IMG/VR virus record: IMGVR_UViG_3300028573_000011
Location: 1 to 64,000 of that record
DNA: 64,000 nucleotides
Direction: 5' to 3' (one strand)
DNA from: a virus
This document shows positions 38,373 through 46,609 of the stretch, piece by piece (position 1 is the stretch's first letter; each line of letters opens with the position of its first letter). Under the pieces are notes generated by a model, which saw only the letters and a list, made by a program, of their open reading frames with translations, did no database searches and was not told the DNA's origin. Both the position numbers and the translations under genes were made by a program.

Positions 38373-39695
38373 TCAGCGGCGGTGCTCCAGGGCGGCGTAG
38401 TCGTCGCGATCCCAGCCGAAGGTCCAGGCCGCGGCTTCGACCGGGTCGGTGAAGCGGGCCGGGACGGTCAGACCAAAGCGCCGACGCGTGCCATCGCGCT
38501 CCTCGGAGCCGTTCGTGCACAGCAGGACACGTACGGGGTTGCGGTAGATCCGGCCGGGCACGTCGTACAGCGCGAGCTCCTGGCCGGGGTTCCCCGGGTC
38601 CGGGACAGGGGCACCCACGGGCGCCAGCTTCGCGTCTGCGATGAACCGGTCCCAGCCGATGCGCTCGACGGCCGCGCGGCGGACCTCGGTGTTGGGGTGG
38701 GTCAGGATCTGCTTTGCGGTCCAGCCGGGCCCGTCGATCAGGTCGGCGGGGACAGGCGTGCCGTGCCAGAAGTAGACGCCCCAGCCGTCCGGGTAGACCA
38801 CGGCGGGGCCGTCCTCGGCGTGAGGACGCTCCTGCTGGTCCATCAGGATGCCGCTGGGGCGCTCGCAGGCGATGACCAGCTTGTCAAAGGGCCACCAAGG
38901 TCCGGCGCTGCGCGCGATTTTTGCCAGGGCGTCCAGGGCAGCGCTGCGGGGTCGGTTCGGGCGGGCCCGCTTGCCGACCTCGTGCAGAGCGAAGCTCTCG
39001 GCGTCGAACTGCCCGGGGATCAGCGGAGGGCCGTCCTTGCTGGCAAAGCGGACGAGCGTTCCTGCGGGCGACGTTGCCAGTGCTGCGCGGAAGACCTCGC
39101 GGCCGATCTGACCCACCAGCTGCAGGTTGGCCGTAGTCCCGAGCATGAACCTCCAGAGAACGTCGGTTCCCCCGACCAGCGCCTTGTATTCGTTGTCAGG
39201 CATGAGCTCGTCGCGTGACAGGCTTCTGGCATCAGCAGCGGCGATCACGGCCTTGTAGATTCCGACTGCGGCACGGGGTGACTGCGCCCAGATGATCTGG
39301 GACGGCTGTGGCAGCCCGCGCGCCTGGTACACCTTGCGGATACCGGCCTCGGCCGTGGCACGATCGGCGGGCTCGGTCGACAGCCCGGCTTTCGCCCACC
39401 GCGCGGTGGTGCTCGTTGAGATGCTCACGTCTCCGAAAGCCTCCACAGTGCTGAAGAACACGGGCAGGTCGAATTCCACGGAGAAATCCATCGTCGAGGG
39501 CAGCAGCGCACCTCTGTGATCGACGTTCCATGACACCGGCGTGTTGACGCCCGGGATCAGAACGGGTGGTGACGGGCTCACCGCGCCCGCGTGCTTCCGG
39601 GAGCGACGCCGGTGGCGGTGCAGGCCGACGGCCCCGGCGGCGGCACCGGCCGCTGCTGTGACGAAGGGCGCGACAGTGAGGATGGCGGTGATCAT
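38373..39695 (-). CDS. DUF6745-like protein, copy 3, with N-terminal membrane helix
   Basis: 440 residues from the ATG at 39695, which overlaps the stop before it (TGATG). Unlike copies 1 and 2 it begins with a hydrophobic helix (MITAILTVAPFVTAAAGAAA) and a basic stretch (LHRHRRRSRKHAG), so it is probably membrane-anchored. The body repeats the family block (GPWWPFDKLVIACERPSGIL, YPDGWGVYFWHGTPVPADLI, VPDPGNPGQELALYDVPGRI). Gain of an anchor by one paralogue suggests divided roles. Confidence 0.75.
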   Translation of the reverse strand: MITAILTVAPFVTAAAGAAAGAVGLHRHRRRSRKHAGAVSPSPPVLIPGVNTPVSWNVDHRGALLPSTMDFSVEFDLPVFFSTVEAFGDVSISTSTTARWAKAGLSTEPADRATAEAGIRKVYQARGLPQPSQIIWAQSPRAAVGIYKAVIAAADARSLSRDELMPDNEYKALVGGTDVLWRFMLGTTANLQLVGQIGREVFRAALATSPAGTLVRFASKDGPPLIPGQFDAESFALHEVGKRARPNRPRSAALDALAKIARSAGPWWPFDKLVIACERPSGILMDQQERPHAEDGPAVVYPDGWGVYFWHGTPVPADLIDGPGWTAKQILTHPNTEVRRAAVERIGWDRFIADAKLAPVGAPVPDPGNPGQELALYDVPGRIYRNPVRVLLCTNGSEERDGTRRRFGLTVPARFTDPVEAAAWTFGWDRDDYAALEHRR

Positions 39696-39829
39696 CAGGG
39701 TCCGATCAGCTGGTCGACGCAGCAGGCGAGAGCAACGCCGCCGAGGGCTGCGATGAGGACGATCAGGGCAAGCAGCCCGGCTGCGGCTGCCAGGCGTCCG
39801 GCGGCCCACGCGGCCCGGCGCGCGGTCAC
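39695..39829 (-). CDS. 44-residue membrane peptide
   Basis: GTG at 39829 overlaps the upstream stop by four bases and its own stop overlaps the ATG of DUF6745 copy 3. One or two hydrophobic segments (AAAAGLLALIVLIAALGGVA, LACCVDQLIGP) after a basic start TARRAAWAAGRL. Too small for a family call. Coupling on both sides supports expression. Confidence 0.52.
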   Translation of the reverse strand: MTARRAAWAAGRLAAAAGLLALIVLIAALGGVALACCVDQLIGP

Positions 39830-40296
39830 GGCGTCCTGCCGGGGCGGCTCGCGGTCGCGCGGCGGTGAAACTCGACGCGGCGCATGACGGCGCGGGCGTG
39901 CTCGCGCACGGGCGTGGGTGTCGGCGAGTTGGCGACGGCACCGACGACGCCGAGCAGCCCGTCGACGAGCCGGGCCGGCAGCAGGACGGCATTCCCGCCA
40001 GTTGGCGGCCGCGGCACCGGGACGGGGATGGGAACGGGAGCGGGCGTCTCGGGCTGCTGGGCTGGCCCCGGGGGTGCCGGGATGGTGCCGAGGCCGATGG
40101 CGATCGCAGCGGCCTCGGTGCGGCTGGCGGCGCCGAGCTTGAGGCAGATGCGGCTGAGGTGCGACTTGACGGTGAAGAACGCGATGCCGAGCTCGGCGCC
40201 GATCCGGGCGTTGGAGTGGCCGGCGGCCACCAGCACGAGGACGTCGATCTCGCGGGTGGACAGCGGGGAGCCTAGGCGGGGCGTGCGGCGCTTCAT
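39826..40296 (-). CDS. LuxR-type HTH regulator
   Basis: 156 residues. N-terminal LuxR/GerE HTH: PLSTREIDVLVLVAAGHSNA then RIGAELGIAFFTVKSHLSRI. A Pro-rich linker (PVPIPVPVPRPPTGGNA) and a helical C-terminus follow. No receiver or autoinducer domain, so an orphan single-domain regulator, first gene of the DUF6745 operon. Confidence 0.82.
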   Translation of the reverse strand: MKRRTPRLGSPLSTREIDVLVLVAAGHSNARIGAELGIAFFTVKSHLSRICLKLGAASRTEAAAIAIGLGTIPAPPGPAQQPETPAPVPIPVPVPRPPTGGNAVLLPARLVDGLLGVVGAVANSPTPTPVREHARAVMRRVEFHRRATASRPGRTP

Positions 40297-40453
40297 CGCG
40301 GAAGGTCCCTTCGCGCGCCCTGGACGGTCGTGTCACGGGCGGATGGGTTTGGGCCGGTACGCCTGGGCCGGACCGGTGTCGGCGCGCCTTCTGCGTGGCT
40401 TGTGGGCGTTTGGCCGTAGGCGGAGCCATTCGTCAGTTCGTTTGATGACGTGA

Positions 40454-40906
40454 TCATGCTGCTGCGCCTGTGGGGTATCCGGGCCCGGAGAGGCTGGAGG
40501 CGTCGTCGGGGACGGTCATGTCGGGGGTGGCGAGCAGCCGGACGTGTACGGCGAAGGGGAGGAGTTCTTCGTCGCCGGTGGTGGTGTTGCGGAGGTGGAC
40601 GTCGACGATCTGGGGGGCGTTCTCCCAGTTGGTGTCAGGGTTGTCGCGGGTGCTGGGTGTGCCGATGACCTGGCATTCTTCGCCGTTGATGCGGACGAGG
40701 TACTTGTCCCGGATGTCGGTGATGCCCATCGGTACCCAGGGGCGGCGTTCGGGTTCGGGTTCGTCGTCTGGGGTGAGGGTGTTGCGGAGGACGGCGAGGG
40801 TGCGGCGGATGGCGTCGGCGAGGCCTTCGGTGAGTTCGAGGGCGGCGTCGAGGATGGTGGTGGCGATGCCGGGGACTGCGCGGGTGGTGGCTTGCAGCAG
40901 GTTCAT
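40454..40906 (-). CDS. Small early protein, unknown
   Basis: 150 residues. A long N-terminal helix (AVPGIATTILDAALELTEGL, ADAIRRTLAVLRNTL), then an acidic linker and a beta-rich half (IRDKYLVRINGEECQVIGTP, PQIVDVHLRNTTTGDEELLP). Overlaps the upstream gene by four bases. The 150 bases between 40297 and 40453 show only promoter-like sequence, no gene. Confidence 0.58.
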   Translation of the reverse strand: MNLLQATTRAVPGIATTILDAALELTEGLADAIRRTLAVLRNTLTPDDEPEPERRPWVPMGITDIRDKYLVRINGEECQVIGTPSTRDNPDTNWENAPQIVDVHLRNTTTGDEELLPFAVHVRLLATPDMTVPDDASSLSGPGYPTGAAA

Positions 40907-41223
40907 GGTCGGTCCGGGGGGTCGGGGGTTGGTCTGGCGGCGTCGAGTCGGGAGGGGTGGAGCGCGGTCATGGGGCGGCCGGTGACGGTTTGGCAGCCGA
41001 GTCCGGGGGCGGCTTTGCAGAAGGGGCAGCGGACGGCTCGGGCGCCGCCCTGTCGTGTAGGGATGGCCGGGGTGCCGTCGGGGGCTGGTATGGGGTTGGC
41101 AAGGGGCGGTCTGTGAGGCTTAACGACGTTGGTGCGCGCAAGGGCGCGGATGCCGTCTGACATGCGGCGGGCGTCTTCCATGGCGCGGCGTTCGGCGTCG
41201 GGCTCAGTGTCGGTGTTGGTCAC
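40903..41223 (-). CDS. Small zinc-finger protein with CPFC motif
   Basis: 106 residues: acidic start, then helical DARRMSDGIRALARTN, a Pro-rich spacer and RCPFCKAAPGLGCQTVTGRP, a compact Cys motif as in the small zinc beta-ribbon (CPxC...GxxC) proteins of actinophages, which often bind nucleic acid. Coupled to the next gene by overlap. Confidence 0.65.
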   Translation of the reverse strand: MTNTDTEPDAERRAMEDARRMSDGIRALARTNVVKPHRPPLANPIPAPDGTPAIPTRQGGARAVRCPFCKAAPGLGCQTVTGRPMTALHPSRLDAARPTPDPPDRP

Positions 41224-41300
41224 GGGTGCTCCTCGGTGCGGCTGTCGTCGGGGCCCGGTGGGGTCGGGCCGGCCGGGGCTGGCGGTTGACGGGACGGTGG

Positions 41301-42374
41301 CTATGGGCCGTGGAGGCTGGGCATGCGGCTGCGGGCGCAGGCGGCGGCGCGGGTGATGACCAGCGGGGTGGGTGCGTTGGTGACGCCTCGGCGGGCGAGG
41401 TCGGCTTCGACTTCGGCCTGGAGGGCGGCGCCGAAATCGTCGAGTTGGCCAAGGAGCCGGCGGGCGGCGTTGTACTCCTCGTCGGTGATCACGATGTCGT
41501 CGAGGTTTTCCACAGACGTGATCGTTTCGACAAGTGAGGTGGTCGCCTTGGGTGAGTTGGTTGGTGGTAGTTGGTCAAGGTTGGTCACCGGCAACGGGTT
41601 GCCGGAACTGTGGCAACCCGTTGCCGGAAGGCTGGCAACGGGTTGCCGGAAGGGGTCGTCGCCCGGGGCGCCACTGGCGGCAACGGGTTGCCGGGAGCCT
41701 GGACCGTCGGCGGGGTTTTCCACAGGGCCTTGCGGCACCGCGTTGCCGGAAGCGGCCGTGTTGTCCACAGGGCGTTCCGGCACCGTGTTGCCGGTAGCGT
41801 GGATCCCGGGGTTCTGTTCCGGCATCCCGTTGCCGGGAGCGGGCTCGTCGTTGCCGCGCTGTTCCGGCACCGCATTGCCGGTAGGGGTCTTGGGCTCGCG
41901 GTCGATCGGCATCGCCCGGGCTGGCAGCGGCTTGCCCTGGAGCTCGGCCAGGAAGGGCCGGAGCGCGAGCGGTTTCGGCCGGATGAGCTTGCCGTCGTCG
42001 TCGCGCTCGCAGGGCTGTCCGTCGCGGCCGATGGGCTTGCCCTGGGGGTCGCGGCGCATCGGGATCGCGGGGTAGCCGGGGCCGGGCAGCGTCAGCTGGT
42101 AGGTGTCCGGGACGCCGAGCTTCCTGCCGTACTTGGTGATCTCGATCAGCCCGAGTTCGGTCAGGACACGGATGTTGTCGCGGAGGTAGCGGACGTCGGA
42201 GATGATCGCCTCGTCGGCGAGCGTCTCCTCGCTGACCTTGACGTTGGAGCCGTCGGGGTCCGCGTAGGTGGCGAGGATCCCGGCGACGGCCTTGACGATC
42301 TGGGGCAGGTCGGAGCGTCGGATCCAGACGGCCCACATGTAGTTGCCGACCGGCTGGTGCTTCAGGTCAGCCAT
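41301..42374 (-). CDS. Lambda-O-like replication initiator
   Basis: 357 residues. The N-terminal ~90 residues give a winged helix (MWAVWIRRSDLPQIVKAVAG, VSEETLADEAIISDVRYLRD, VLTELGLIEITKYGRKLG) as in phage O-type initiators. The middle is a linker rich in Gly/Asn/Pro whose codons form about nine copies of an iteron, so origin and protein share the same DNA, as in lambda gene O. The C-terminus is a helical domain (NAARRLLGQLDDFGAALQAE) that could contact a helicase or loader. Confidence 0.75.
   Translation of the reverse strand: MADLKHQPVGNYMWAVWIRRSDLPQIVKAVAGILATYADPDGSNVKVSEETLADEAIISDVRYLRDNIRVLTELGLIEITKYGRKLGVPDTYQLTLPGPGYPAIPMRRDPQGKPIGRDGQPCERDDDGKLIRPKPLALRPFLAELQGKPLPARAMPIDREPKTPTGNAVPEQRGNDEPAPGNGMPEQNPGIHATGNTVPERPVDNTAASGNAVPQGPVENPADGPGSRQPVAASGAPGDDPFRQPVASLPATGCHSSGNPLPVTNLDQLPPTNSPKATTSLVETITSVENLDDIVITDEEYNAARRLLGQLDDFGAALQAEVEADLARRGVTNAPTPLVITRAAACARSRMPSLHGP
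41516..41881. other. Candidate replication origin: iterons and DnaA boxes inside the initiator gene
   Basis: Nine copies of CCGGCAACGGGTTGCCGG-like sequences (18-bp palindrome at best) lie between 41588 and 41881, mixed with three DnaA-box-like sites: TTTTCCACA at 41516-41524 and 41716-41724, and TTGTCCACA at 41761-41769. This is the usual mix of initiator and DnaA binding sites of phage and plasmid origins. Confidence 0.72.
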
Positions 42375-42481
42375 GGCGGCGCCCTTTCTCTCGTGTGCTC
42401 GGTCGGGGATCGGCGGGTCGGCCCGGCGCGTGGCCGGCGGTCCGCGGCCTGCCGGGCTCCCCTCCCGGCGGCGTGCTTGGG

Positions 42482-43135
42482 TCAGGGGCTGCCGCTGGCG
42501 ACGAGCCCGGCGGCTGGCGACGTCGAGTCGGCGCCCCAGGGACGGCCCGGGTCCCGCAGGCCCGCGGTGACGAGCGCGCTGAGGATGGCGGGAAGGGTCG
42601 CGTCTCCTATCCCGGGCCGGCTGCGCAGGTCGGCGTCAGAGGCGGCCATGAGTTCGGCGACGGTGTGGATGCCGGCCCGGCGCAGCCGGTTGTGCACCTT
42701 GACGGGCAGCGCGAGCGTCCACAGCGGGGCGTCGGGGTTGAGGGGCGTCTGCGGGGCCGCCAGCTGGGCGGCCCGGGCCGCGCGCGAGGTGTCCCGGAGC
42801 GCGTGGGTCGGCGGTGTGCCCAGCATCAGGGGCGCGTGCACGGCGGGAGGCGTAGCCCGAATCGCGTCTCGCGCCTGGGCCAGGGCCCGCTTGCCGTACG
42901 CGGTGATCATCAATCCCCCGCGTTGGCGCTCAAGGAACCCGTCGCGCACTAGGTAGCTGGCAACATTCGCGACGTGGTTGGCGGACCGGCCGATGCGCAG
43001 CGCGATCTCGGCGGGTCGCGCGCAGGGCTGCTTGGCGCACGCCGACAGCAGCAGGTAGTCCATCCCGTTCAGCCCGAGGTGCCTCAGGCGGTAGGTGTCG
43101 GCGTGGCGCTGCTGGGTGCCGGGGAGTGTGGTCAC
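42482..43135 (-). CDS. Winged-HTH protein fused to an alpha-CTD-like domain
   Basis: 217 residues from a GTG coupled to the RusA gene. N-terminal MarR/ROK-type winged helix (ACAKQPCARPAEIALRIGRS, NHVANVASYLVRDGFLERQR). The C-terminal ~60 residues, LWTLALPVKVHNRLRRAGIH then TVAELMAASDADLRSRPGIG and ILSALVTAGL, follow the alpha-CTD pattern, with Lys in place of Arg265 but the Asn kept. A DNA-bound protein that presents an alpha-CTD-like surface could recruit or block polymerase parts. Confidence 0.7.
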   Translation of the reverse strand: MTTLPGTQQRHADTYRLRHLGLNGMDYLLLSACAKQPCARPAEIALRIGRSANHVANVASYLVRDGFLERQRGGLMITAYGKRALAQARDAIRATPPAVHAPLMLGTPPTHALRDTSRAARAAQLAAPQTPLNPDAPLWTLALPVKVHNRLRRAGIHTVAELMAASDADLRSRPGIGDATLPAILSALVTAGLRDPGRPWGADSTSPAAGLVASGSP

Positions 43136-43620
43136 GGGGTAGCTCCGATCGTCCAGATGCGGATGAGCACACCCGGAGCGGCTGGCGCGAGGGGGTGCTG
43201 GCCCGGGTAGTACTTGCCGGTGTCGCGGTACTCGACGACCTGGGCGTCGTCGAGCCACGCCAGGCCCTTGAGCGCGTCCTCGGTGGAGCGCAGCAGCTTG
43301 GACAGGTCCGGGGTGCAGCTGGGCAGCACGCGGCCCTTCGGCATGCGCTGGGGCGGCTGGAGCGTGAAGATCATGGAGGCGGCCAGTGCGCCGGCCAGGG
43401 GCGCGCAGTTGGCAGCGGCGTCAGCAACAGCCGCGCGCCAGGGCTTCACCTTGGCCGAGGACTCGACGAGGATCGGCGTGCGGCCGCCGTTCTTCGCGGC
43501 CCGCGTCCCGACCGCCTTCTTCGAGCCCTGCGGGCCGGGCGTGCCGCTCACGGCGAGCTGGATGGCGGGGTCGGTGTCCAGGTTGAGGCACCGGGCGCAG
43601 CAAGTGGTCGGGAAGTTCAT
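43132..43620 (-). CDS. RusA-family Holliday junction resolvase
   Basis: 162 residues. Cuts four-way DNA junctions during phage recombination and genome maturation. Motifs of RusA: VSGTPGPQGSKKAVGTRAAK, SAKVKPWRAAVADAAANC, then PDLSKLLRSTEDALKGLAWL and DDAQVVEYRDTGKYY, which carries the acidic metal-binding residues. Two Cys pairs at the start (CCARC) are extra. ATGA overlaps link it to the methyltransferase. Confidence 0.85.
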   Translation of the reverse strand: MNFPTTCCARCLNLDTDPAIQLAVSGTPGPQGSKKAVGTRAAKNGGRTPILVESSAKVKPWRAAVADAAANCAPLAGALAASMIFTLQPPQRMPKGRVLPSCTPDLSKLLRSTEDALKGLAWLDDAQVVEYRDTGKYYPGQHPLAPAAPGVLIRIWTIGATP

Positions 43621-45359
43621 GCTGTCACCAGCTCGCGGTCAAGCTCGATCCCGTGGATGATCTCGGAGAGCGCCGAGACGATGACCTCGGCGGGCGGGGG
43701 CGTGACCGCGTTGCCGTAGAGCCTGGTAGCGACCTCAGCGCTGATGTCGTCGGGCATCACGAAGTCGTCGTCGAAGGCCATGCCCCTGTGCGACTCGTCG
43801 ATCTTCATCATCCGGAACAGCACGGACTCCAGGCCCATGCGCTCGGCGGTCCTGGCCGCCTCGGCGCCGAGCCGGGCGATAGCATCCGTGTGCCGCTTGT
43901 CGTCGTCGGCCCGGCCCGCGTCGTCCTTCTTCAGCTCCCGGGTCTTCAGGGTGATCTCCTGGATCCGCTCGACGGACTGGATGATGTGCCGCGGGTCGAC
44001 CTCCAAGCTGTTGTGGGCGCGGGACAGGGCGTAGCGGTCGCGGGTGGTCAGGGTGCCCATGGGCTCGTCGGCGGGCGCGGCGTTGCCGTTGCCGTAGTAG
44101 GGCACCATCAGGTCGAGCGTCGGCTGCTGCATCAGGCCGATGTGGTTGCCGTTCGCGGTCAGGGTCGGCATCGGTGCGGCGGTCTTGCGGGCGCCGTTCA
44201 GGGAGCCCCCGCCGCGCATGGTGATGAGCATCGGCGGGATCGTGACGCTGGCGGTGCCCGTGTGCTGCCGGGCCCAGGCGGCCGATCTGCCTTCGGTGTC
44301 GTGCGCGATTTCGATGGGGGGCACAGCGATGCCGTCGGACTCGCGGGTGGTCCTGGTCGGCATGGGCTCGGAGACGGGCGTCGGGCTGGTCCGCCAGGTG
44401 CCGCCCGCCGGGACGAGGAAGGGCTCTCCGTACTTGACGACACCCATGCCGATGCGGGCCATGGTCATGGGGGCGAGCGGCGCCTCGCGGTCCCCGATCG
44501 CGGTGATCGGCTTGGTGAAGTCGAGGGCTGTCGCCGCGCCGATGACTTCGGGGTGGACGACCTGTCCGCGGCAGTCGCTGTTCGGGCAGCGGTAAACGTA
44601 CTGTCCGCTCTTGATCCCGTAGACGCCCATATCCTTGCGCGGGTCCTTGAACACCTGCATCGCCCACACTCGGCGGTCGCAGCGCGGGCACCAGGCGCGG
44701 GGCCGCAGCCACTTGTCCCAGTCGGGGTCGCGGCCGAGGGCTTCGAGCCAGTACGCCAGGTACGCGCGGTCGCGGGACTGCGGGCAGCGCTTGGTACGCA
44801 CCGGGACGGCGTGTGCCGAGTTCAGCGCGATCAGCTTGGTCTTGTAGCCGAGCATGTGGAACCGGTGCAGGTACTTGTCCCACTCGGCCCACTTGCGGAC
44901 CTGCGGCACGTTCTCCACGACGCCAGCCAGCACCGGAAATCCGGTCAGCCACATGGCTTCCAGATACAGGGGCACCTCGGTCATCAGCGCGCGGGAACGG
45001 ATCCCCGTCTCGGAGATCTCCGGCTCCAGCCCGGGGATGGCGTACTGGTTGATCTTGTCGAACCACATCGGGCGGCCGGCGGCGTCGGTCCAGTGCGGGC
45101 AGGCCGGGGAGTCCCACTTGAACGCGCGCGGCTTGCGCTTGCTCACGCAGGTCGTCTGGATGTCGGTCTGGAGGTGCTCGGCGTCCGGGAAGTTCAGCGC
45201 ATGCACGCGGATCGCGTGCGGACTGTGGTTGATGCCCTCAACGACCCTGATGCCGGGAACCTTCCGGAGCGCCTGGGAGGAGCCGCCGGCACCGCAGAAG
45301 CCGTCTCCGGCTTCGATGTCGCCGTCGCGGTCGCGGCCACAGGTCAGCAGCGAGGTCAT
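43617..45359 (-). CDS. C5-cytosine DNA methyltransferase with zinc insertion
   Basis: 580 residues. Transfers a methyl group to cytosine C5. Motif I DGFCGAGGSSQAL near residue 20, catalytic loop SPACPHWT with Cys87, motif VI ENVPQV, motif VIII QSRDRAYLAYW. A Cys-rich insert (WCPRCDRRVW and YRCPNSDCRGQVV) looks like a zinc ribbon and is not part of the standard enzyme. The target domain and motif X (RLYGNAVTPPPAEV) follow. Probably protects the element's DNA from restriction. Start overlaps the GntR stop. Confidence 0.85.
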   Translation of the reverse strand: MTSLLTCGRDRDGDIEAGDGFCGAGGSSQALRKVPGIRVVEGINHSPHAIRVHALNFPDAEHLQTDIQTTCVSKRKPRAFKWDSPACPHWTDAAGRPMWFDKINQYAIPGLEPEISETGIRSRALMTEVPLYLEAMWLTGFPVLAGVVENVPQVRKWAEWDKYLHRFHMLGYKTKLIALNSAHAVPVRTKRCPQSRDRAYLAYWLEALGRDPDWDKWLRPRAWCPRCDRRVWAMQVFKDPRKDMGVYGIKSGQYVYRCPNSDCRGQVVHPEVIGAATALDFTKPITAIGDREAPLAPMTMARIGMGVVKYGEPFLVPAGGTWRTSPTPVSEPMPTRTTRESDGIAVPPIEIAHDTEGRSAAWARQHTGTASVTIPPMLITMRGGGSLNGARKTAAPMPTLTANGNHIGLMQQPTLDLMVPYYGNGNAAPADEPMGTLTTRDRYALSRAHNSLEVDPRHIIQSVERIQEITLKTRELKKDDAGRADDDKRHTDAIARLGAEAARTAERMGLESVLFRMMKIDESHRGMAFDDDFVMPDDISAEVATRLYGNAVTPPPAEVIVSALSEIIHGIELDRELVTA

Positions 45360-45754
45360 CGGGCGTAGCCGTTGAGCAGCTGCATCATCTGCTCATACAG
45401 CGGGTTGCCCGGCAGCGCATGGCCTTCGACGACGCCGGCGAGTTCGACGGCGGCCTTGGCCATCTCCTCTCCCACCGGGGTGTGGCTGATCCAGGAGCTG
45501 ACCTGCGTATCGAGCATGTTCCAGTTGGCGATCGGCATGACACGCGTGCCCAGGTTGGGACGCGCGTTGATCATGCCCTTCGCTTCGAGGATCTTGAGCG
45601 CTTCGCGCACCGCCGTACGCGAGAGGCCGTAGGTGCGTGCCAGAGCCTCCGGAGAGAGCGCGCCGCCGGGGGTGTATTCGCCGGCCGCGATGGCCTTGCC
45701 GAGGATCTCGGCAAGGCGATGCGGCAGGGTGCGCCTGATGATGATCGTGACCAT
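45356..45754 (-). CDS. GntR-type winged-helix regulator without ligand domain
   Basis: 132 residues from the ATG at 45754 (AAAAGG upstream). RRTLPHRLAEILGKAIAAGE, SPEALARTYGLSRTAVREAL, KILEAKGMINARPNLGTRVM is a full GntR winged helix. The C-terminal ~60 residues are too short for an FCD or UTRA domain (WNMLDTQVSSWISHTPVGEE). Directly upstream of the methyltransferase, so a likely regulator of this operon. Confidence 0.8.
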   Translation of the reverse strand: MVTIIIRRTLPHRLAEILGKAIAAGEYTPGGALSPEALARTYGLSRTAVREALKILEAKGMINARPNLGTRVMPIANWNMLDTQVSSWISHTPVGEEMAKAAVELAGVVEGHALPGNPLYEQMMQLLNGYAR

Positions 45755-45822
45755 AATGTGCCTTTTCGGTGTGAGGTAAGGAAGACCGGTGCGTATGCCA
45801 CGATCCGGATCGTGAACAGATG

Positions 45823-46395
45823 TCAGATCGCGTCGGCCGGCAGCAGGCGGGCCAGGCTTCGGACGGCTCGGTATTGCAGGGTCTTGACGGCGCCTTCCTG
45901 CTTGCCCATGATCTCGGCGGTCTCGGTGACGGACTTCTGTTCGAGGAAGCGCAGCGTGACGCACATCTGCTGCTGCTCGTTGAGCCGTTTGACGGCGCTG
46001 CGGAGTACGCAGTTGTCCAGGTACGTCACGATGGCGTCCTCGGTCGACGGCTCCAGCTCATCGCCGTCGAGCATTTCGCCGGTCGAGACCTCCCGGCGGT
46101 GGCGACTCGACTTGAAGTTGTCCGCGATGAGGTTGCGGGCGATGGTGATGAGCCACGCTCCGAGGTCCTTGCCCTGCCAGCTGAAGGTGGTGATCCGGCA
46201 CAACGCGCGGACGAACGTCTCGCTGGTGAGGTCTTCGGCCAGCGGACGGGTGGCGACGCGGTAGTAGATGAAGCGGAACACCGTGTCGCGGTAGGCGACA
46301 TACAGCTCGCCGAAGGCTTCTCGGTCGCCGGCCTGGGCAGCCGTGACGATCTCCACCATTCGCTCGTGCGCGAGCACCTGGGTGCGGTCAGTCAT
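45823..46395 (-). CDS. ECF-type RNA polymerase sigma factor
   Basis: 190 residues. Region 2: DREAFGELYVAYRDTVFRFI, YRVATRPLAEDLTSETFVRA, then FSWQGKDLGAWLITIARNLI. Region 4: MCVTLRFLEQKSVTETAEIM, GKQEGAVKTLQYRAVRSLAR. No region 1 or 3, so an ECF sigma factor that directs RNA polymerase to its own promoters. Overlaps the preceding membrane-protein gene by eight bases. Together with the alpha-CTD-like proteins it suggests the element controls its own transcription. Confidence 0.9.
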   Translation of the reverse strand: MTDRTQVLAHERMVEIVTAAQAGDREAFGELYVAYRDTVFRFIYYRVATRPLAEDLTSETFVRALCRITTFSWQGKDLGAWLITIARNLIADNFKSSRHRREVSTGEMLDGDELEPSTEDAIVTYLDNCVLRSAVKRLNEQQQMCVTLRFLEQKSVTETAEIMGKQEGAVKTLQYRAVRSLARLLPADAI

Positions 46396-46609
46396 CGTGG
46401 AGTCCTGGGGTTGGTCTGGGTGAGGGGACAGAGACCGGTGCTGCGCGTCGTGCCGTGCGCCTGTGTAGGGCCTTCTCGATCAGCGACAGCGAGGCGCCGA
46501 CCGCGATCACGGTCACCAGGAAGATCAGGGCGAGCAGCAGGCTGGCCAGCGGGTCGACGCAGATGGCGCCGAGGATGCGCCAGCTGGCGGTAAAGATCCG
46601 GAAGATCAC
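46388..46609 (-). CDS. Small membrane protein upstream of the sigma factor
   Basis: 73 residues if the GTG at 46609 is used; no strong ribosome site, and other starts are possible. One strong membrane helix (LLLALIFLVTVIAVGASLSL) after IFRIFTASWRILGAICVDPL, then a basic Arg-rich tail. Its stop overlaps the sigma-factor start by eight bases, the position in which small anti-sigma factors occur. No zinc (HxxxCxxC) motif, so an anti-sigma role is only a suggestion. Confidence 0.5.
   Translation of the reverse strand: MIFRIFTASWRILGAICVDPLASLLLALIFLVTVIAVGASLSLIEKALHRRTARRAAPVSVPSPRPTPGLHDD

Noticed and set aside
43653-45368. 571-residue plus-strand frame
   Set aside because: Antisense of the C5 methyltransferase, no motifs.
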